This document shows positions 37,709 to 46,195 of a stretch of DNA of 64,000 nucleotides, piece after piece. Each line of letters begins with the position of its first letter. Positions within the stretch are counted from its first letter, which is position 1. Below the pieces are notes generated by a model. It saw only the letters and a list, made by a program, of their open reading frames with translations. It made no database searches and was not told where the DNA came from. The translations under genes were made by a program, and so were the position numbers. This DNA comes from Shewanella sediminis HAW-EB3 (GTDB lineage Bacteria; Pseudomonadota; Gammaproteobacteria; Enterobacterales; Shewanellaceae). The stretch is from the NCBI RefSeq assembly GCF_000018025.1, contig NC_009831.1:4278001-4342000 (forward strand), written 5' to 3'.

Positions 37709-38641
37709 GTGCGTAAAGTAAGCGACAAACTGCAGCCTTGGCTCGAAAACTTTAACCAACAAATTGCCATACTCATTGAAAATGGCTTTAAGCCTACCGC
37801 AACCAATGCCCGTGAAGGGTTAGCTAACTTAACCAAAGGACTAGTCACTGATATACCGGAGATCGCATGGGTGGGAGACGATCTGGTTATTAATGATGAA
37901 TATGATGTTCCGGTACGAATCTACCATCCTGCACCGGAAAAAGCCTTACCGGTTATTGTCTACCTCCACGGTGGCGGACACATGGCAGGCAGTGTGACAG
38001 TCTACGACCCCATCTGCCGAAAGCTAGCCAATGCGACACAACATATCGTTGTCTCGGTAGATTATCGCTTAGCCCCCGAATGCCGTTTCCCGGCAGGGCT
38101 TAATGATGCCTACACCGTTGTCAAAAATATCTGGTCCACACTGGATAATCGCAAAGTAAATTATCAACAACAACTTGCTGTAGTCGGAGACTCTGGTGGC
38201 GGGGCTTTAGTGGCTAGTGTCAGTGCAAAAGCCCAGTTCGATAACCAAGTAAAAATCGATAAACAGGTCATGATCTATCCCAGTCTGGATTACACCATGC
38301 AGAGCAGATCTATTGAACAAAATGCAGAGGGTTACCTACTGCAAAAAGGGAAAATTGGCTGGTACTTCGACAACTACTTTAATGCCGGAGATGATCGTAG
38401 AAAAGCGTCACCGCTGCAAGGTGAGTTTACCGATGGTTTACCCGCAACATTGGTCTTTACCGCCGAATTCTGTCCCCTGCGTGACGAAGGTACAAGCTAT
38501 ATTGAAAAGCTCAATAAAACTGGCGTTACGACTAAGCTCATCCACTTCCCCGATATGATCCACACATTTATGAACATGGAAGATCTTGTCAAAAGTGAAT
38601 GTGAATCAGTTTATCGTTCAATCACCGAGTTTTTAAAATAG
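37709..38641 (+). CDS. HSL-family alpha/beta hydrolase
   Basis: A 310-residue cytosolic esterase of the hormone-sensitive-lipase group. The oxyanion motif H87-G-G-G is followed by nucleophile S162 in G-D-S-G-G; the acid is probably the D in C-P-L-R-D-E and the base the H in I-H-T-F. It starts at GTG with AGGAG seven bases before. The family hydrolyses short acyl esters. Its place after the C4 operon raises the idea of acting on butyryl or hydroxybutyryl esters, but nothing in the sequence proves it, and it has its own ribosome site about 220 bases on. Confidence 0.85.
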   Translation: MRKVSDKLQPWLENFNQQIAILIENGFKPTATNAREGLANLTKGLVTDIPEIAWVGDDLVINDEYDVPVRIYHPAPEKALPVIVYLHGGGHMAGSVTVYDPICRKLANATQHIVVSVDYRLAPECRFPAGLNDAYTVVKNIWSTLDNRKVNYQQQLAVVGDSGGGALVASVSAKAQFDNQVKIDKQVMIYPSLDYTMQSRSIEQNAEGYLLQKGKIGWYFDNYFNAGDDRRKASPLQGEFTDGLPATLVFTAEFCPLRDEGTSYIEKLNKTGVTTKLIHFPDMIHTFMNMEDLVKSECESVYRSITEFLK

Positions 38642-38787
38642 GACAACAGAAGCGATATGGCTTGAAGACTAATGATAGAGCGAAGATGCTAGGTTCGCGT
38701 TCCTAGAGCCTAGCATCTTCGAGCTTCGAGGAGCTCCAGCCATTCCCCCACCGGTCCATAAATTCTTAACCGGAACCTTTGGACAGC

Positions 38788-38810
38788 TTCGCGGCTAAAG
38801 CCGCTCCTAC
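38788..38810 (-). repeat. REP-like palindrome
   Basis: Minus-strand copy of the GTAGGAGCGGCTTTAGCCGC word. Confidence 0.8.
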
Positions 38811-38830
38811 GGAGAAGGTTTTAGGTTAGA

Positions 38831-38872
38831 GGTTCTAGGCTCTAGGTTCTAGGTTCTAGGTTCTAGGTTCTA
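38831..38872. repeat. 7-bp tandem repeat running into the GMC gene
   Basis: Six units of GGTTCTA (one GGCTCTA variant). The right-hand units encode the last residues and the stop codon of the GMC oxidoreductase on the minus strand. Confidence 0.9.
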
Positions 38873-40547
38873 GCACCTTCATCTCCTCCAGTATCCTGTC
38901 CGCAACCCGAAACGCGTTGGCATAGATAGTCAGTGTCGGTGTGACTGAACCACCATTAGGCATAAAACTTCCATCGGTGACATAGAGATTATCGCAGTCG
39001 TGTACCCGGCAGTTTCTGTCCAGCACCGAGGTGTCAGGGTCATTACCGAAACGGCAGCCTCCGGCGACCAGGTTGGATGTCGGTGAGGTAAACACATTGC
39101 CCCAGGCCTCGTCTGCGCCCATGGCTTTCATCACCTCGACTCCGCGATCGACCAGGTATTGAGCGACCTTCTCATCATGGGGGTGAAACCCTGCGCGCAC
39201 CTTCGCGACAGCCTGGCCCCACCTGTCTTTCTCATCAGGGTCTAAGCTGACATAACACTCGTCATTAGTTAGCCAGTCACAAAACACCTCAAACTTAAAG
39301 TCTTTCGATTGGGTAAAGTGCGCCTTAATCTTCTGCTTTAGGGGCGTGCCCCACAGCAGATTATCCCCCTGCCACTTGAGCCCTGCCGTCTCCGCTGTAG
39401 GTGATGGCGGATCGAACACAAAATCTAAAGTGCCGCCCTTTATCGGCTTGTCAGAGACGGACCTGTCATCGATCACATACCAATCCTGCAAGGCGCGATT
39501 ATAAAACGGTCCCCGGATCTTGAGCTGCCTGGCTTCAAACTCTTTTAGCTTATCGAGTTTAAACACCCCATGACCCGTTCCACCCGCGCAGCAGTGCAGG
39601 TTCTTACCTACCTGTCCCTTGCTGTTTCCTATGCCTTGTGGGTGCTTAACTCCGGTACTGCTTAACAATAAACGTGCGCTCTCAATGGAGTAACAGGCCA
39701 CCACGAAAATGGTGGCCAGGACCCGTACTGATTCTCCGTCTTTGTCGAAGTAGTCAGCAGAGCTCACCCTTCCGGCTTCATCAGTATTGAGCCGATACAC
39801 TTTGGCTTGTGTGATAACCTCACAATTGCCGCCTGCAACGGCGTTATCCAACAAGGCCGCACGGGAGCTGGCTTTGGCGCCTGAGTGACAGCCATAACTG
39901 CCACAATAGCCGGAATACTCACAGCTCAAACGCCCATTAAAGGGCACCGACAAGATGCCTCTCGCCATGGGAAGTGGGTGGAGTTTAAGTGCTCTGCAGG
40001 CTAAATCGAACCGTTGAGCGACCGGATGCTCCGCGGTGGGAGGAAAGGGGAAATCTTTGGTCGAACGCGGCTCCAGGTGAGGATGCTCAACCACCTTGCC
40101 CGACACCCCTACAAGCTGCTCAACCTTAGTGTAATAGGGCTCTAACTCGTCATAGCCGATTGGCCAGTCGACGGTATTGGCCCCTTCTATTTCACCAAAC
40201 TCACTGACTAACCGGAAATCCTGTGGCTTGAGTCGATGAAAGTAACCACTCATAAAGTTAGAGGCACCACCGACAATATTGCCGCCCCAAAACTGCGCGG
40301 TAGTCTCACTCGACCAGGTGCCGTCACCGTTGGGCTCCTCTAAGGTGTGCCGCTCATCCTTGAATTGAGATCTAAATACCCTATGACGTCCAAGCTGCTC
40401 ATCTTTGAAGAAGTCCGTTTCTTTAAACCACTTCCCCTTCTCGAGCACACCAACCCTGTAACCCGCCTTGGCCAGTTCATGGGCCACAGGACCGGCACCG
40501 ACGCCACTGCCTACGATGCAGATATCAAATTCGTTAGTATTTTTCAT
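38856..40547 (-). CDS. GMC-family FAD oxidoreductase
   Basis: A 563-residue flavoprotein with the GMC fold: FAD loop G-S-G-V-G-A-G (13-19), the second block W-G-G-N-I-V-G-G-A-S, and a C-terminal N-L-Y-V-T-D-G-S-F-M-P block. By eye, the usual catalytic His (H-x-x-G-G/T) is replaced in S-N-L-V-A-G-G-C-R-F-G, and the usual N-P-T is T-P-T (V-T-P-T-L-T), so substrate and mechanism are uncertain. It has no signal of its own; the Tat-bearing partner encoded upstream may carry it out. The last residues L-E-P-R-T and the stop come from a heptamer repeat. Confidence 0.85.
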   Translation of the reverse strand: MKNTNEFDICIVGSGVGAGPVAHELAKAGYRVGVLEKGKWFKETDFFKDEQLGRHRVFRSQFKDERHTLEEPNGDGTWSSETTAQFWGGNIVGGASNFMSGYFHRLKPQDFRLVSEFGEIEGANTVDWPIGYDELEPYYTKVEQLVGVSGKVVEHPHLEPRSTKDFPFPPTAEHPVAQRFDLACRALKLHPLPMARGILSVPFNGRLSCEYSGYCGSYGCHSGAKASSRAALLDNAVAGGNCEVITQAKVYRLNTDEAGRVSSADYFDKDGESVRVLATIFVVACYSIESARLLLSSTGVKHPQGIGNSKGQVGKNLHCCAGGTGHGVFKLDKLKEFEARQLKIRGPFYNRALQDWYVIDDRSVSDKPIKGGTLDFVFDPPSPTAETAGLKWQGDNLLWGTPLKQKIKAHFTQSKDFKFEVFCDWLTNDECYVSLDPDEKDRWGQAVAKVRAGFHPHDEKVAQYLVDRGVEVMKAMGADEAWGNVFTSPTSNLVAGGCRFGNDPDTSVLDRNCRVHDCDNLYVTDGSFMPNGGSVTPTLTIYANAFRVADRILEEMKVLEPRT

Positions 40548-40587
40548 ATGTTATGCAGCCTAAACCTGAAACCGAGAGGGAATAATA

Positions 40588-41319
40588 TTAGCTAAAATCT
40601 AAATAGGTTTTTCCCTTAACGGGCTGAGGAAAACCAGGCTGGTGCTCCAGCCACTTCCAGCCAATACCATCGGGATTGCCGCCATAGACAGGATCCAGGG
40701 TCAGTGACTCGAGGAGATAATAGAGCAGTAACGATAACCAGTTTTCACCGGCCCGGGTTTGTGAAATCTGTTTCATCACCGTATCTTGTTGAATGAGTGA
40801 CAATTTTATAAAGCTCTCGCCCTGAGTCGCCTTTGACTGTTCCTCTAACCAGCCTACGCCTTTGAGAATAAACGCCTTATCACCCTCGGCTACATTTTCA
40901 GGATCGTCCAATGCCCAACTCAGGTACTGAAATCCATTAAGCTGCTTGGCCGAAGGGCCATCGCCATCATCGGGAAATAGCTGCAACTGCACCGCCTCGA
41001 CAACACCGCGGCTATGGGCATTGAAGTCTTCTAATCCCCTGTCATTCTCTACTTTGTCCTCTGCTTCTTCTGCTATCACGGCACTGGGTTTAGCCCCAAG
41101 CAAGCCGAGCAACACGGCCGCGGCTCCGGTCTGCCTTAAAAAAGCACGCCGATTGAGTCCGGAATTATAGGCGCTCACAAATTCAGCTTTAATTGACCCA
41201 TGCTCACGCTTAGCAGCCCCGGCAGATGTGAGCCCCTTGTCGTTAGGAAATAAAGCAGTTTTATTTCCTAACTGACTCTTTTCTAAGATACCTTTCTCTA
41301 ACAGACTCTTGTTTAACAT
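40588..41319 (-). CDS. gluconate 2-dehydrogenase subunit 3-like, Tat signal
   Basis: About 243 residues. I start at 41319: its ATG overlaps the stop of the upstream TlpA gene by seven bases with AAGGAC just before, which points to translational coupling; an earlier start at 41337 is possible. After about 55 hydrophilic residues comes a Tat signal, R-R-A-F-L-R-Q-T-G and a hydrophobic stretch. The remainder (L-F-P-D-D-G-D-G-P-S, D-P-V-Y-G-G-N) matches the small subunit that accompanies periplasmic GMC dehydrogenases. Such a subunit can carry its flavoprotein through the Tat pore. Confidence 0.83.
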   Translation of the reverse strand: MLNKSLLEKGILEKSQLGNKTALFPNDKGLTSAGAAKREHGSIKAEFVSAYNSGLNRRAFLRQTGAAAVLLGLLGAKPSAVIAEEAEDKVENDRGLEDFNAHSRGVVEAVQLQLFPDDGDGPSAKQLNGFQYLSWALDDPENVAEGDKAFILKGVGWLEEQSKATQGESFIKLSLIQQDTVMKQISQTRAGENWLSLLLYYLLESLTLDPVYGGNPDGIGWKWLEHQPGFPQPVKGKTYLDFS

Positions 41320-41912
41320 AAGCTGTCCTTGTCGCACACTGCCCCCGCCAGCACCACGGGCTTCCCTTCAGTGCCTGACACTCGATTCCACTGTTCAATG
41401 TTGGCCGCCAACGTATGGGTTATCCCATCGACCTGTCTTATTACCCCATTGATATCGACAAGGAAACCGGTAGGTGTGCCCATAACCCCGTATCTATGGG
41501 TGATTTCGGCATTATCATCGAAGGCGATGGCGTAATTAGCCTCGAATCTGGCCTGAAATTGAGATATCTCGGCTAAAGAATCACTCCAGCTGGTATTGAT
41601 CGCAAGTAACTTAACCTGCTCACCGAACTCACGCTCAATAGTCATCAACTGAGGCACCTTCTTCATACAGTGGCCACACCAGGTATTCCAAAAGATCAGA
41701 TAGACTGATTGCTTCCCCTTAAACTCGCTAAGTTTGAAAGGAGTGTTATCGATTTGATTGATTGTGAAGTTTGGCGCTATCTCACCCACTTTTAACGGCT
41801 CGGCGCTGACCGACCCGCCGACACTCAAAGCAAACGCCGAAGCCACTACCAAAGCCAGAGCCCTGATCACCAAAAAATTCAAACCCGAAAACAGTGAAAC
41901 ATCTCTTCTCAT
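41313..41912 (-). CDS. TlpA-like periplasmic thioredoxin
   Basis: About 199 residues from the ATG at 41912 (GGGGAAG upstream; the frame also runs to a GTG at 41936). An N-terminal hydrophobic signal ends near V-S-A, then a redoxin domain with W-C-G-H-C and the cis-Pro loop G-T-P-T-G-F. It may act as a disulfide reductant or oxidant for partner proteins. First gene of an operon with the gluconate-type subunit and the GMC oxidoreductase, where a cytochrome subunit would usually be expected. Confidence 0.85.
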   Translation of the reverse strand: MRRDVSLFSGLNFLVIRALALVVASAFALSVGGSVSAEPLKVGEIAPNFTINQIDNTPFKLSEFKGKQSVYLIFWNTWCGHCMKKVPQLMTIEREFGEQVKLLAINTSWSDSLAEISQFQARFEANYAIAFDDNAEITHRYGVMGTPTGFLVDINGVIRQVDGITHTLAANIEQWNRVSGTEGKPVVLAGAVCDKDSLC

Positions 41913-42142
41913 GCTTATCTTCCCCAATCTAATCACGAAAGCTATCTATACCAAGCATCTACTAACTTATCACTATAGGATAAACACCAAAACTGACAAC
42001 CTTGTAGTTACATTGAATTAACAGACCGTGTTCATCTACAAAATAATTCATGTTAAATCACTTTCTGGTGAAAAATTGATTCAGAACAAGTTTTAACCGC
42101 CCACCCAAGGTAGTTTGTCACCATTGACTCCCCGGGACACTG

Positions 42143-43531
42143 ATGATGAATCCAGAAACTAATCGAAATAAAAACAAAGAGGTGGCTGTAATAGGCGGCG
42201 GAATTATCGGACTCTGTAGCGCTTATTACCTACACAAGGCTGGTAGGTCGGTGGTAGTCGTAGATAAAGGAGAGATTGGTAAGGCCTGCTCTTTCGGTAA
42301 TGCCGGCTATATCACGCCCAGTCACTTCGTTCCGCTGGCAGCGCCGGGTATGATACAAAAAGGCTTAAAGTGGATGTTAAATCCTCAGAGTCCCTTCTTC
42401 GTTCGCCCGAGTCTCAATCTCGACTTTTTACTCTGGCTCTGGTCCTTCGCTAAAAAATGCACCAAGCAACACACCTTAAATACCCAAGAGGCCATCCTAG
42501 ATATCAACCTTAAGTCTTTAGCCCTCTACGAAGAGCTCCACAATGAAGAGGACCTTGAATTTCAGTTTTATCAGAAAGGCCTGTTAATGCTCTATAAGAC
42601 AGAGAAAGAGTTGAAGGAGGAGGCCGAAACCGTCAAACAGGCTAACAGACTGGGCCTAAATGCAAAGATGCTCAGCCCAAGTGAGCTTAAATGTCTGGAG
42701 CCCAATATCGATTTCGATGTCATAGGTGCGGCTCATTATCCGGAAGATGCACACATCGCCCCCTATGAGCTACTCAATAGCTTAAGAGTCTATCTCGAGA
42801 CTCGGGGGGTCGAATTTATTGAGCACGCAGAGATCACATCCTTCAATACCGACTCGCTAACTAGCCCCTCTGGAGATAACACAGCTGACAAAAACAGACC
42901 GCGAAAACTTGTCTCGGCGGGCTATACCAAGGGCTCTGAAAAGGGGAACATCGAAGCCGATGAGTTTATTCTTGCCAATGGTGCCTGGTCGGGTCAAACG
43001 GCCGCAAGCTTAGGGTTGAAGATCCCCGTTCAGGCGGGGAAAGGGATCAGCATCACCTTAAGTAACGACCCGGACAATAAGTGCGCGCCCGCCACTTTTG
43101 ACTGTAGAACCCCTTTTATCCTGAGTGAAGCTAAAGTTGCCGTCACGCCATTTAACAATGAGATCCGCTTCGGCGGCACGATGGAGCTGGGTGTACTGGC
43201 CAATCAGGAGCGAAGAGGGATCAGCCAAAACAGGATTAAGGGGCTGCTAAAATCGGCCGGTCGTTACCTGCCCGCATTCAGGGCTGACAGTATCGATCAG
43301 AGTCTGTTCTGGTCCGGCTTCAGGCCCTGCTCTCCCGATGGGTTACCTATCATAGGTCGCTGTCACCCATACACGAACCTGACGGTATCTACGGGGCATG
43401 CCATGATGGGGCTGAGCCTGGGGCCTATCTCCGGCAAACTGGTGAGTGAAATAATCACAGGCTCAAAAACCAGCGTCAACCTCGGCCCTTTCGATCCCAA
43501 TAGATTTCACAGCGAAGGCAAAATAGCTTAG
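42143..43531 (+). CDS. DadA-like D-amino-acid dehydrogenase
   Basis: A 462-residue FAD protein of the DAO/DadA family. The dinucleotide loop V-I-G-G-G-I-I-G-L-C-S (16-26) is followed by a C-S-F-G-N-A-G block and late S-G-F-R-P-C-S-P-D-G-L-P. These enzymes oxidise amino acids to imino acids and pass electrons to the respiratory chain. The neighbour RidA-type gene would normally hydrolyse such imines but is interrupted. Hydroxyproline or other amine substrates are possible. Two adjacent ATGs occur at the start. Confidence 0.88.
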   Translation: MMNPETNRNKNKEVAVIGGGIIGLCSAYYLHKAGRSVVVVDKGEIGKACSFGNAGYITPSHFVPLAAPGMIQKGLKWMLNPQSPFFVRPSLNLDFLLWLWSFAKKCTKQHTLNTQEAILDINLKSLALYEELHNEEDLEFQFYQKGLLMLYKTEKELKEEAETVKQANRLGLNAKMLSPSELKCLEPNIDFDVIGAAHYPEDAHIAPYELLNSLRVYLETRGVEFIEHAEITSFNTDSLTSPSGDNTADKNRPRKLVSAGYTKGSEKGNIEADEFILANGAWSGQTAASLGLKIPVQAGKGISITLSNDPDNKCAPATFDCRTPFILSEAKVAVTPFNNEIRFGGTMELGVLANQERRGISQNRIKGLLKSAGRYLPAFRADSIDQSLFWSGFRPCSPDGLPIIGRCHPYTNLTVSTGHAMMGLSLGPISGKLVSEIITGSKTSVNLGPFDPNRFHSEGKIA

Positions 43532-43576
43532 TCTGGAGATGTCATCATCACAGCGAATCATCGCAGCGAAATAGGT

Positions 43577-43942
43577 ATGAAGAGAAGAATCGCGTTCGGC
43601 CTCTGTTTATTCATAATGATAAGCGCTATCGCTTATCATTTCCTATCTCCCAAAGTCGTGGTTGATAACCAGTCAGGTAAAAGCTACTCGGCGTTAAATT
43701 TTTCTTTTCCATCGAATGACCTCTCCTTCTCGGCCATCAAACCGAGAAGCCGCCAAACGATCTACTTCTCCCCACAAAAGCAGGTTGGTCTTATTACTTA
43801 CCAACTCCTCTCCGATTCAGGTGATACCGTGGCACAGGGCCAATTGAGTTACGTAGGCGACGAGAGCCCATTGGCAGAGCTGGGGATGACTCTCAGCTTC
43901 ACCATCAATGAAAACTATGAGATCAGTTTTAAAACCGATTAA
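43577..43942 (+). CDS. small exported or anchored protein, unknown
   Basis: A 121-residue protein with one N-terminal hydrophobic helix (about 5-22) and a beta-rich remainder (V-V-D-N-Q-S-G-K-S-Y, Q-T-I-Y-F-S). I recognise no family. It lies between the DadA-like gene and the RidA remnant on the same strand and could be cotranscribed with them. Confidence 0.55.
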   Translation: MKRRIAFGLCLFIMISAIAYHFLSPKVVVDNQSGKSYSALNFSFPSNDLSFSAIKPRSRQTIYFSPQKQVGLITYQLLSDSGDTVAQGQLSYVGDESPLAELGMTLSFTINENYEISFKTD

Positions 43943-44012
43943 AAAACAGGGCGAAACGGGCAATTACCTCCATACTTAAAACAGTATCTCCCCCCTACTG
44001 AAGGAGTGTTTT

Positions 44013-44682
44013 ATGTCCCGAACCCAGATCCCAAGCTCAAGCCCCTATGCCGGTATGATAGGTTTTTCACGAGCCGTGCGAATCGGAAATACCTTAGCCA
44101 TTGGCGGCACGGCTCCACTGGACAAGGAGGGGAAAATTGTAGGAGCTAACGATCCTGCGGCTCAGGCTCAACAATGCCTGAACACTATCACTCACACACT
44201 GGAAGCTGCGGGGGCAAGTTTAGATGATGTCATCAGGACCCGTATCATGCTCACAGATATTAAAGACTGGCATAAAGTGGCCGAGATCCATGGAAAATAT
44301 TTTAAGCATATATACCCAAGCTACCTCAAGATGCTCGTTTCAGAGCTCCCGTAGGATAGCAGAACAAGGCAGTGATTGAGAGAATGGTTACTCCCTTGTT
44401 GATATCACTAACGCAGTGCAGGTATTCTACGGGAACTCCCGAAGGGCAAGGCGAGAAGTCACATTTTTCTGCGTTATGAAATATTGAATTAGAATAACTA
44501 GTCCTACTATTTCATGCCTTGAACTCTGTCACTTCTCGACATGCTGAATCCTGCATCTTGAAGTGGTTTGGGTATAAGACCCCGCTACAACTCTGGTACA
44601 GGTTAGCGGCTTCATCAATCCGGAATGGGTATTAGAGATAGAGGTAGATGCAGTGATCGATATTGACCACCGCATCGATTAG
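44013..44682 (+). pseudogene. RidA-family gene split by a MITE-like element
   Basis: The 5' part (44013-44312) encodes a normal RidA N-terminus up to K-Y-F-K-H-I. The remainder of the domain reappears at 44581-44682 as P-A-T-T-L-V-Q-V-S-G-F-I-N-P-E-W-V-L-E-I-E-V and its stop. Between them lies a 262-bp element (44313-44574). The 113-residue open frame therefore ends in element sequence and lacks the conserved C-terminal strand. After removing the element and one TA, the fragments join one base out of frame at a run of four C. RidA deaminates reactive enamines and imines, apt beside a DadA-like gene. Confidence 0.9.
44313..44574. mobile_element. MITE-like element inside the RidA-type gene
   Basis: Inverted ends TACCCAAGCTACCTCAAG (44313-44330) and the complement of TACCCAAACCACTTCAAG (44557-44574) match at 15 of 18, plus four more. 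A TA stands on each side (44311-44312 and 44575-44576), the target of Tc1/mariner/IS630-type elements. It shares GAATGGTTACTCCCTT and TTAGAATAACTA-type blocks with the other two elements, although its ends differ. No transposase. Confidence 0.85.
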
Positions 44683-44688
44683 CTAAAT

Positions 44689-45243
44689 TTATGTAAATAG
44701 CATTCGCCACCACATGCCAGGCAGACTGGTAAACCCGGTGGTGTAATGCTTAAGTTCACCATCCTTGAATACCATTATGGTCGGGGTCAGTTGTACCGAC
44801 CAGTCTCTGGCAATGTCATTACTCGAGTCATTAATCACCTCAAAATCATACTCTTTATGCTTGAGATATTTGACCATCTTGTCATCGGCTCCCGAATTCA
44901 TCGCTACCGTGACGACTGAATAGCTCGTCGATAGAACATCCACTGCTGGACTAACGAGGTTACACACGGGACACCATGTGCCCCAGAAGTACACCAAGAC
45001 GGCTTGGTCTCTGCTCAGCGCGGCGATATCCAGGCTCTCCCCTTTCAGGCTAATACCCGAAATGTTGGGAAGATCATCTCTGGGGATATCTTTGCCTCGC
45101 CACATATCCAGACCCGCGCTGAACACCATGGAAAACAGTATCAACAGAGCAAGCTGCCTCCCCCAACCCAGGACACGTCTGAAAAAAGTCGGCTTAAGCT
45201 CAGTATCAGTGTTATCGGCGCTGTTATTATCGCTCATCGTCAC
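44689..45243 (-). CDS. scsD: ScsD-like membrane-anchored thioredoxin
   Basis: A 184-residue protein with one transmembrane helix (about 30-48) and a periplasmic thioredoxin fold: W-C-P-V-C in Y-F-W-G-T-W-C-P-V-C and cis-Pro in L-T-P-T-I-M-V-F. Last gene of the scs operon. In enteric bacteria ScsBCD supports copper tolerance and disulfide exchange; the same role here is by analogy. Confidence 0.85.
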   Translation of the reverse strand: MTMSDNNSADNTDTELKPTFFRRVLGWGRQLALLILFSMVFSAGLDMWRGKDIPRDDLPNISGISLKGESLDIAALSRDQAVLVYFWGTWCPVCNLVSPAVDVLSTSYSVVTVAMNSGADDKMVKYLKHKEYDFEVINDSSNDIARDWSVQLTPTIMVFKDGELKHYTTGFTSLPGMWWRMLFT

Positions 45244-45263
45244 TCTCCCTCAATACTCAACCC

Positions 45264-46082
45264 CTAGCCCTTAGCCTGGATCACTTCTTCGAGCTGCTCT
45301 TTTAGCACCTCATAAGTGACTAGCCCCGGAATAACCGTGTCTCCAAATATCATACTCGGCGTACCACTTAGTCCTAAGTCTCTCATCAGGGAGACATTAT
45401 CACGCACAACGTTGACGACGCGGTCATCATCCTTGCTTAACCACTGCTCGGTATCCGTTAGTTTAGCCACCTTAGCGATAGCATCGGCGTCGAGTCTGCG
45501 CGGGCTGGACATCAACATATCCTTCAACGCGTGGTATTTTTCAGGCTCGTTAAGCCATACTTTTTGTGCCAGCACGACCGCTTTCTGAGAGCCCTCACCC
45601 TGTAGTGGCACCATCTTAGTGATGACCCTTAGTTGCGGGTAATCTTCGATTAACTTGTCCAATGAAGGCTCAAGCTTCTTACAGTATGGGCAGTTAAAGT
45701 CGGTAAAGTAGACCATAGTGATGGCTGGGTTTTCGGCACCTTTCCATGGGTCGGTTTGGGTCTCAAATAATCCCGCGTGATGCTGCTCAACCAGACTACC
45801 TCTGGCCTGGCTCATCTGATCTTCTTCACGCATCTGTAATGCAATAATGGCCTCCTTTAACAGCTCAGGATCGTTGACCAATGCATCTTCAACAATCGCC
45901 CTGATCTCCAATTTTTGCTCATCGGTAAAACTACTATGGTCGGCGTGAGCAAGCTGACTGGTCATCAACTGTGATGAGAGAAAAAATACAGAACCGGCAA
46001 CGGTGGCCAGCATGGCAAATTTAGCCTTACGGGATTGAAACAGCATATCTGTAACGCGATTAAAACGTGATAGAACTTTCAT
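45264..46082 (-). CDS. scsC: ScsC-like DsbA-family disulfide protein
   Basis: About 272 residues from the ATG at 46082, which has AAAGGAAAA just upstream; the longer frame to 46127 lacks this. An N-terminal helix, then a helical segment (T-D-E-Q-K-L-E-I-R-A-I-V-E-D), then a DsbA-like domain with F-T-D-F-N-C-P-Y-C. ScsC isomerases are periplasmic and are reduced by ScsB. The N-terminal helical segment may mediate multimerisation, as in known ScsC proteins. Confidence 0.88.
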   Translation of the reverse strand: MKVLSRFNRVTDMLFQSRKAKFAMLATVAGSVFFLSSQLMTSQLAHADHSSFTDEQKLEIRAIVEDALVNDPELLKEAIIALQMREEDQMSQARGSLVEQHHAGLFETQTDPWKGAENPAITMVYFTDFNCPYCKKLEPSLDKLIEDYPQLRVITKMVPLQGEGSQKAVVLAQKVWLNEPEKYHALKDMLMSSPRRLDADAIAKVAKLTDTEQWLSKDDDRVVNVVRDNVSLMRDLGLSGTPSMIFGDTVIPGLVTYEVLKEQLEEVIQAKG

Positions 46083-46195
46083 GATTTTCCTTTGGTATGC
46101 AGGGCTACTTGAATAACCCCTGCACACACGATTGGTTCAGTTTAACGATTGAAGATAAATAACGTTATGAGATCTCACACCTTAAAGAAACAGGG

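Noticed and set aside
44013..44354. An intact RidA protein of 113 residues.
   Set aside because: Its last 13 residues are encoded by a MITE-like element, and the true C-terminus lies beyond it at 44581-44682.
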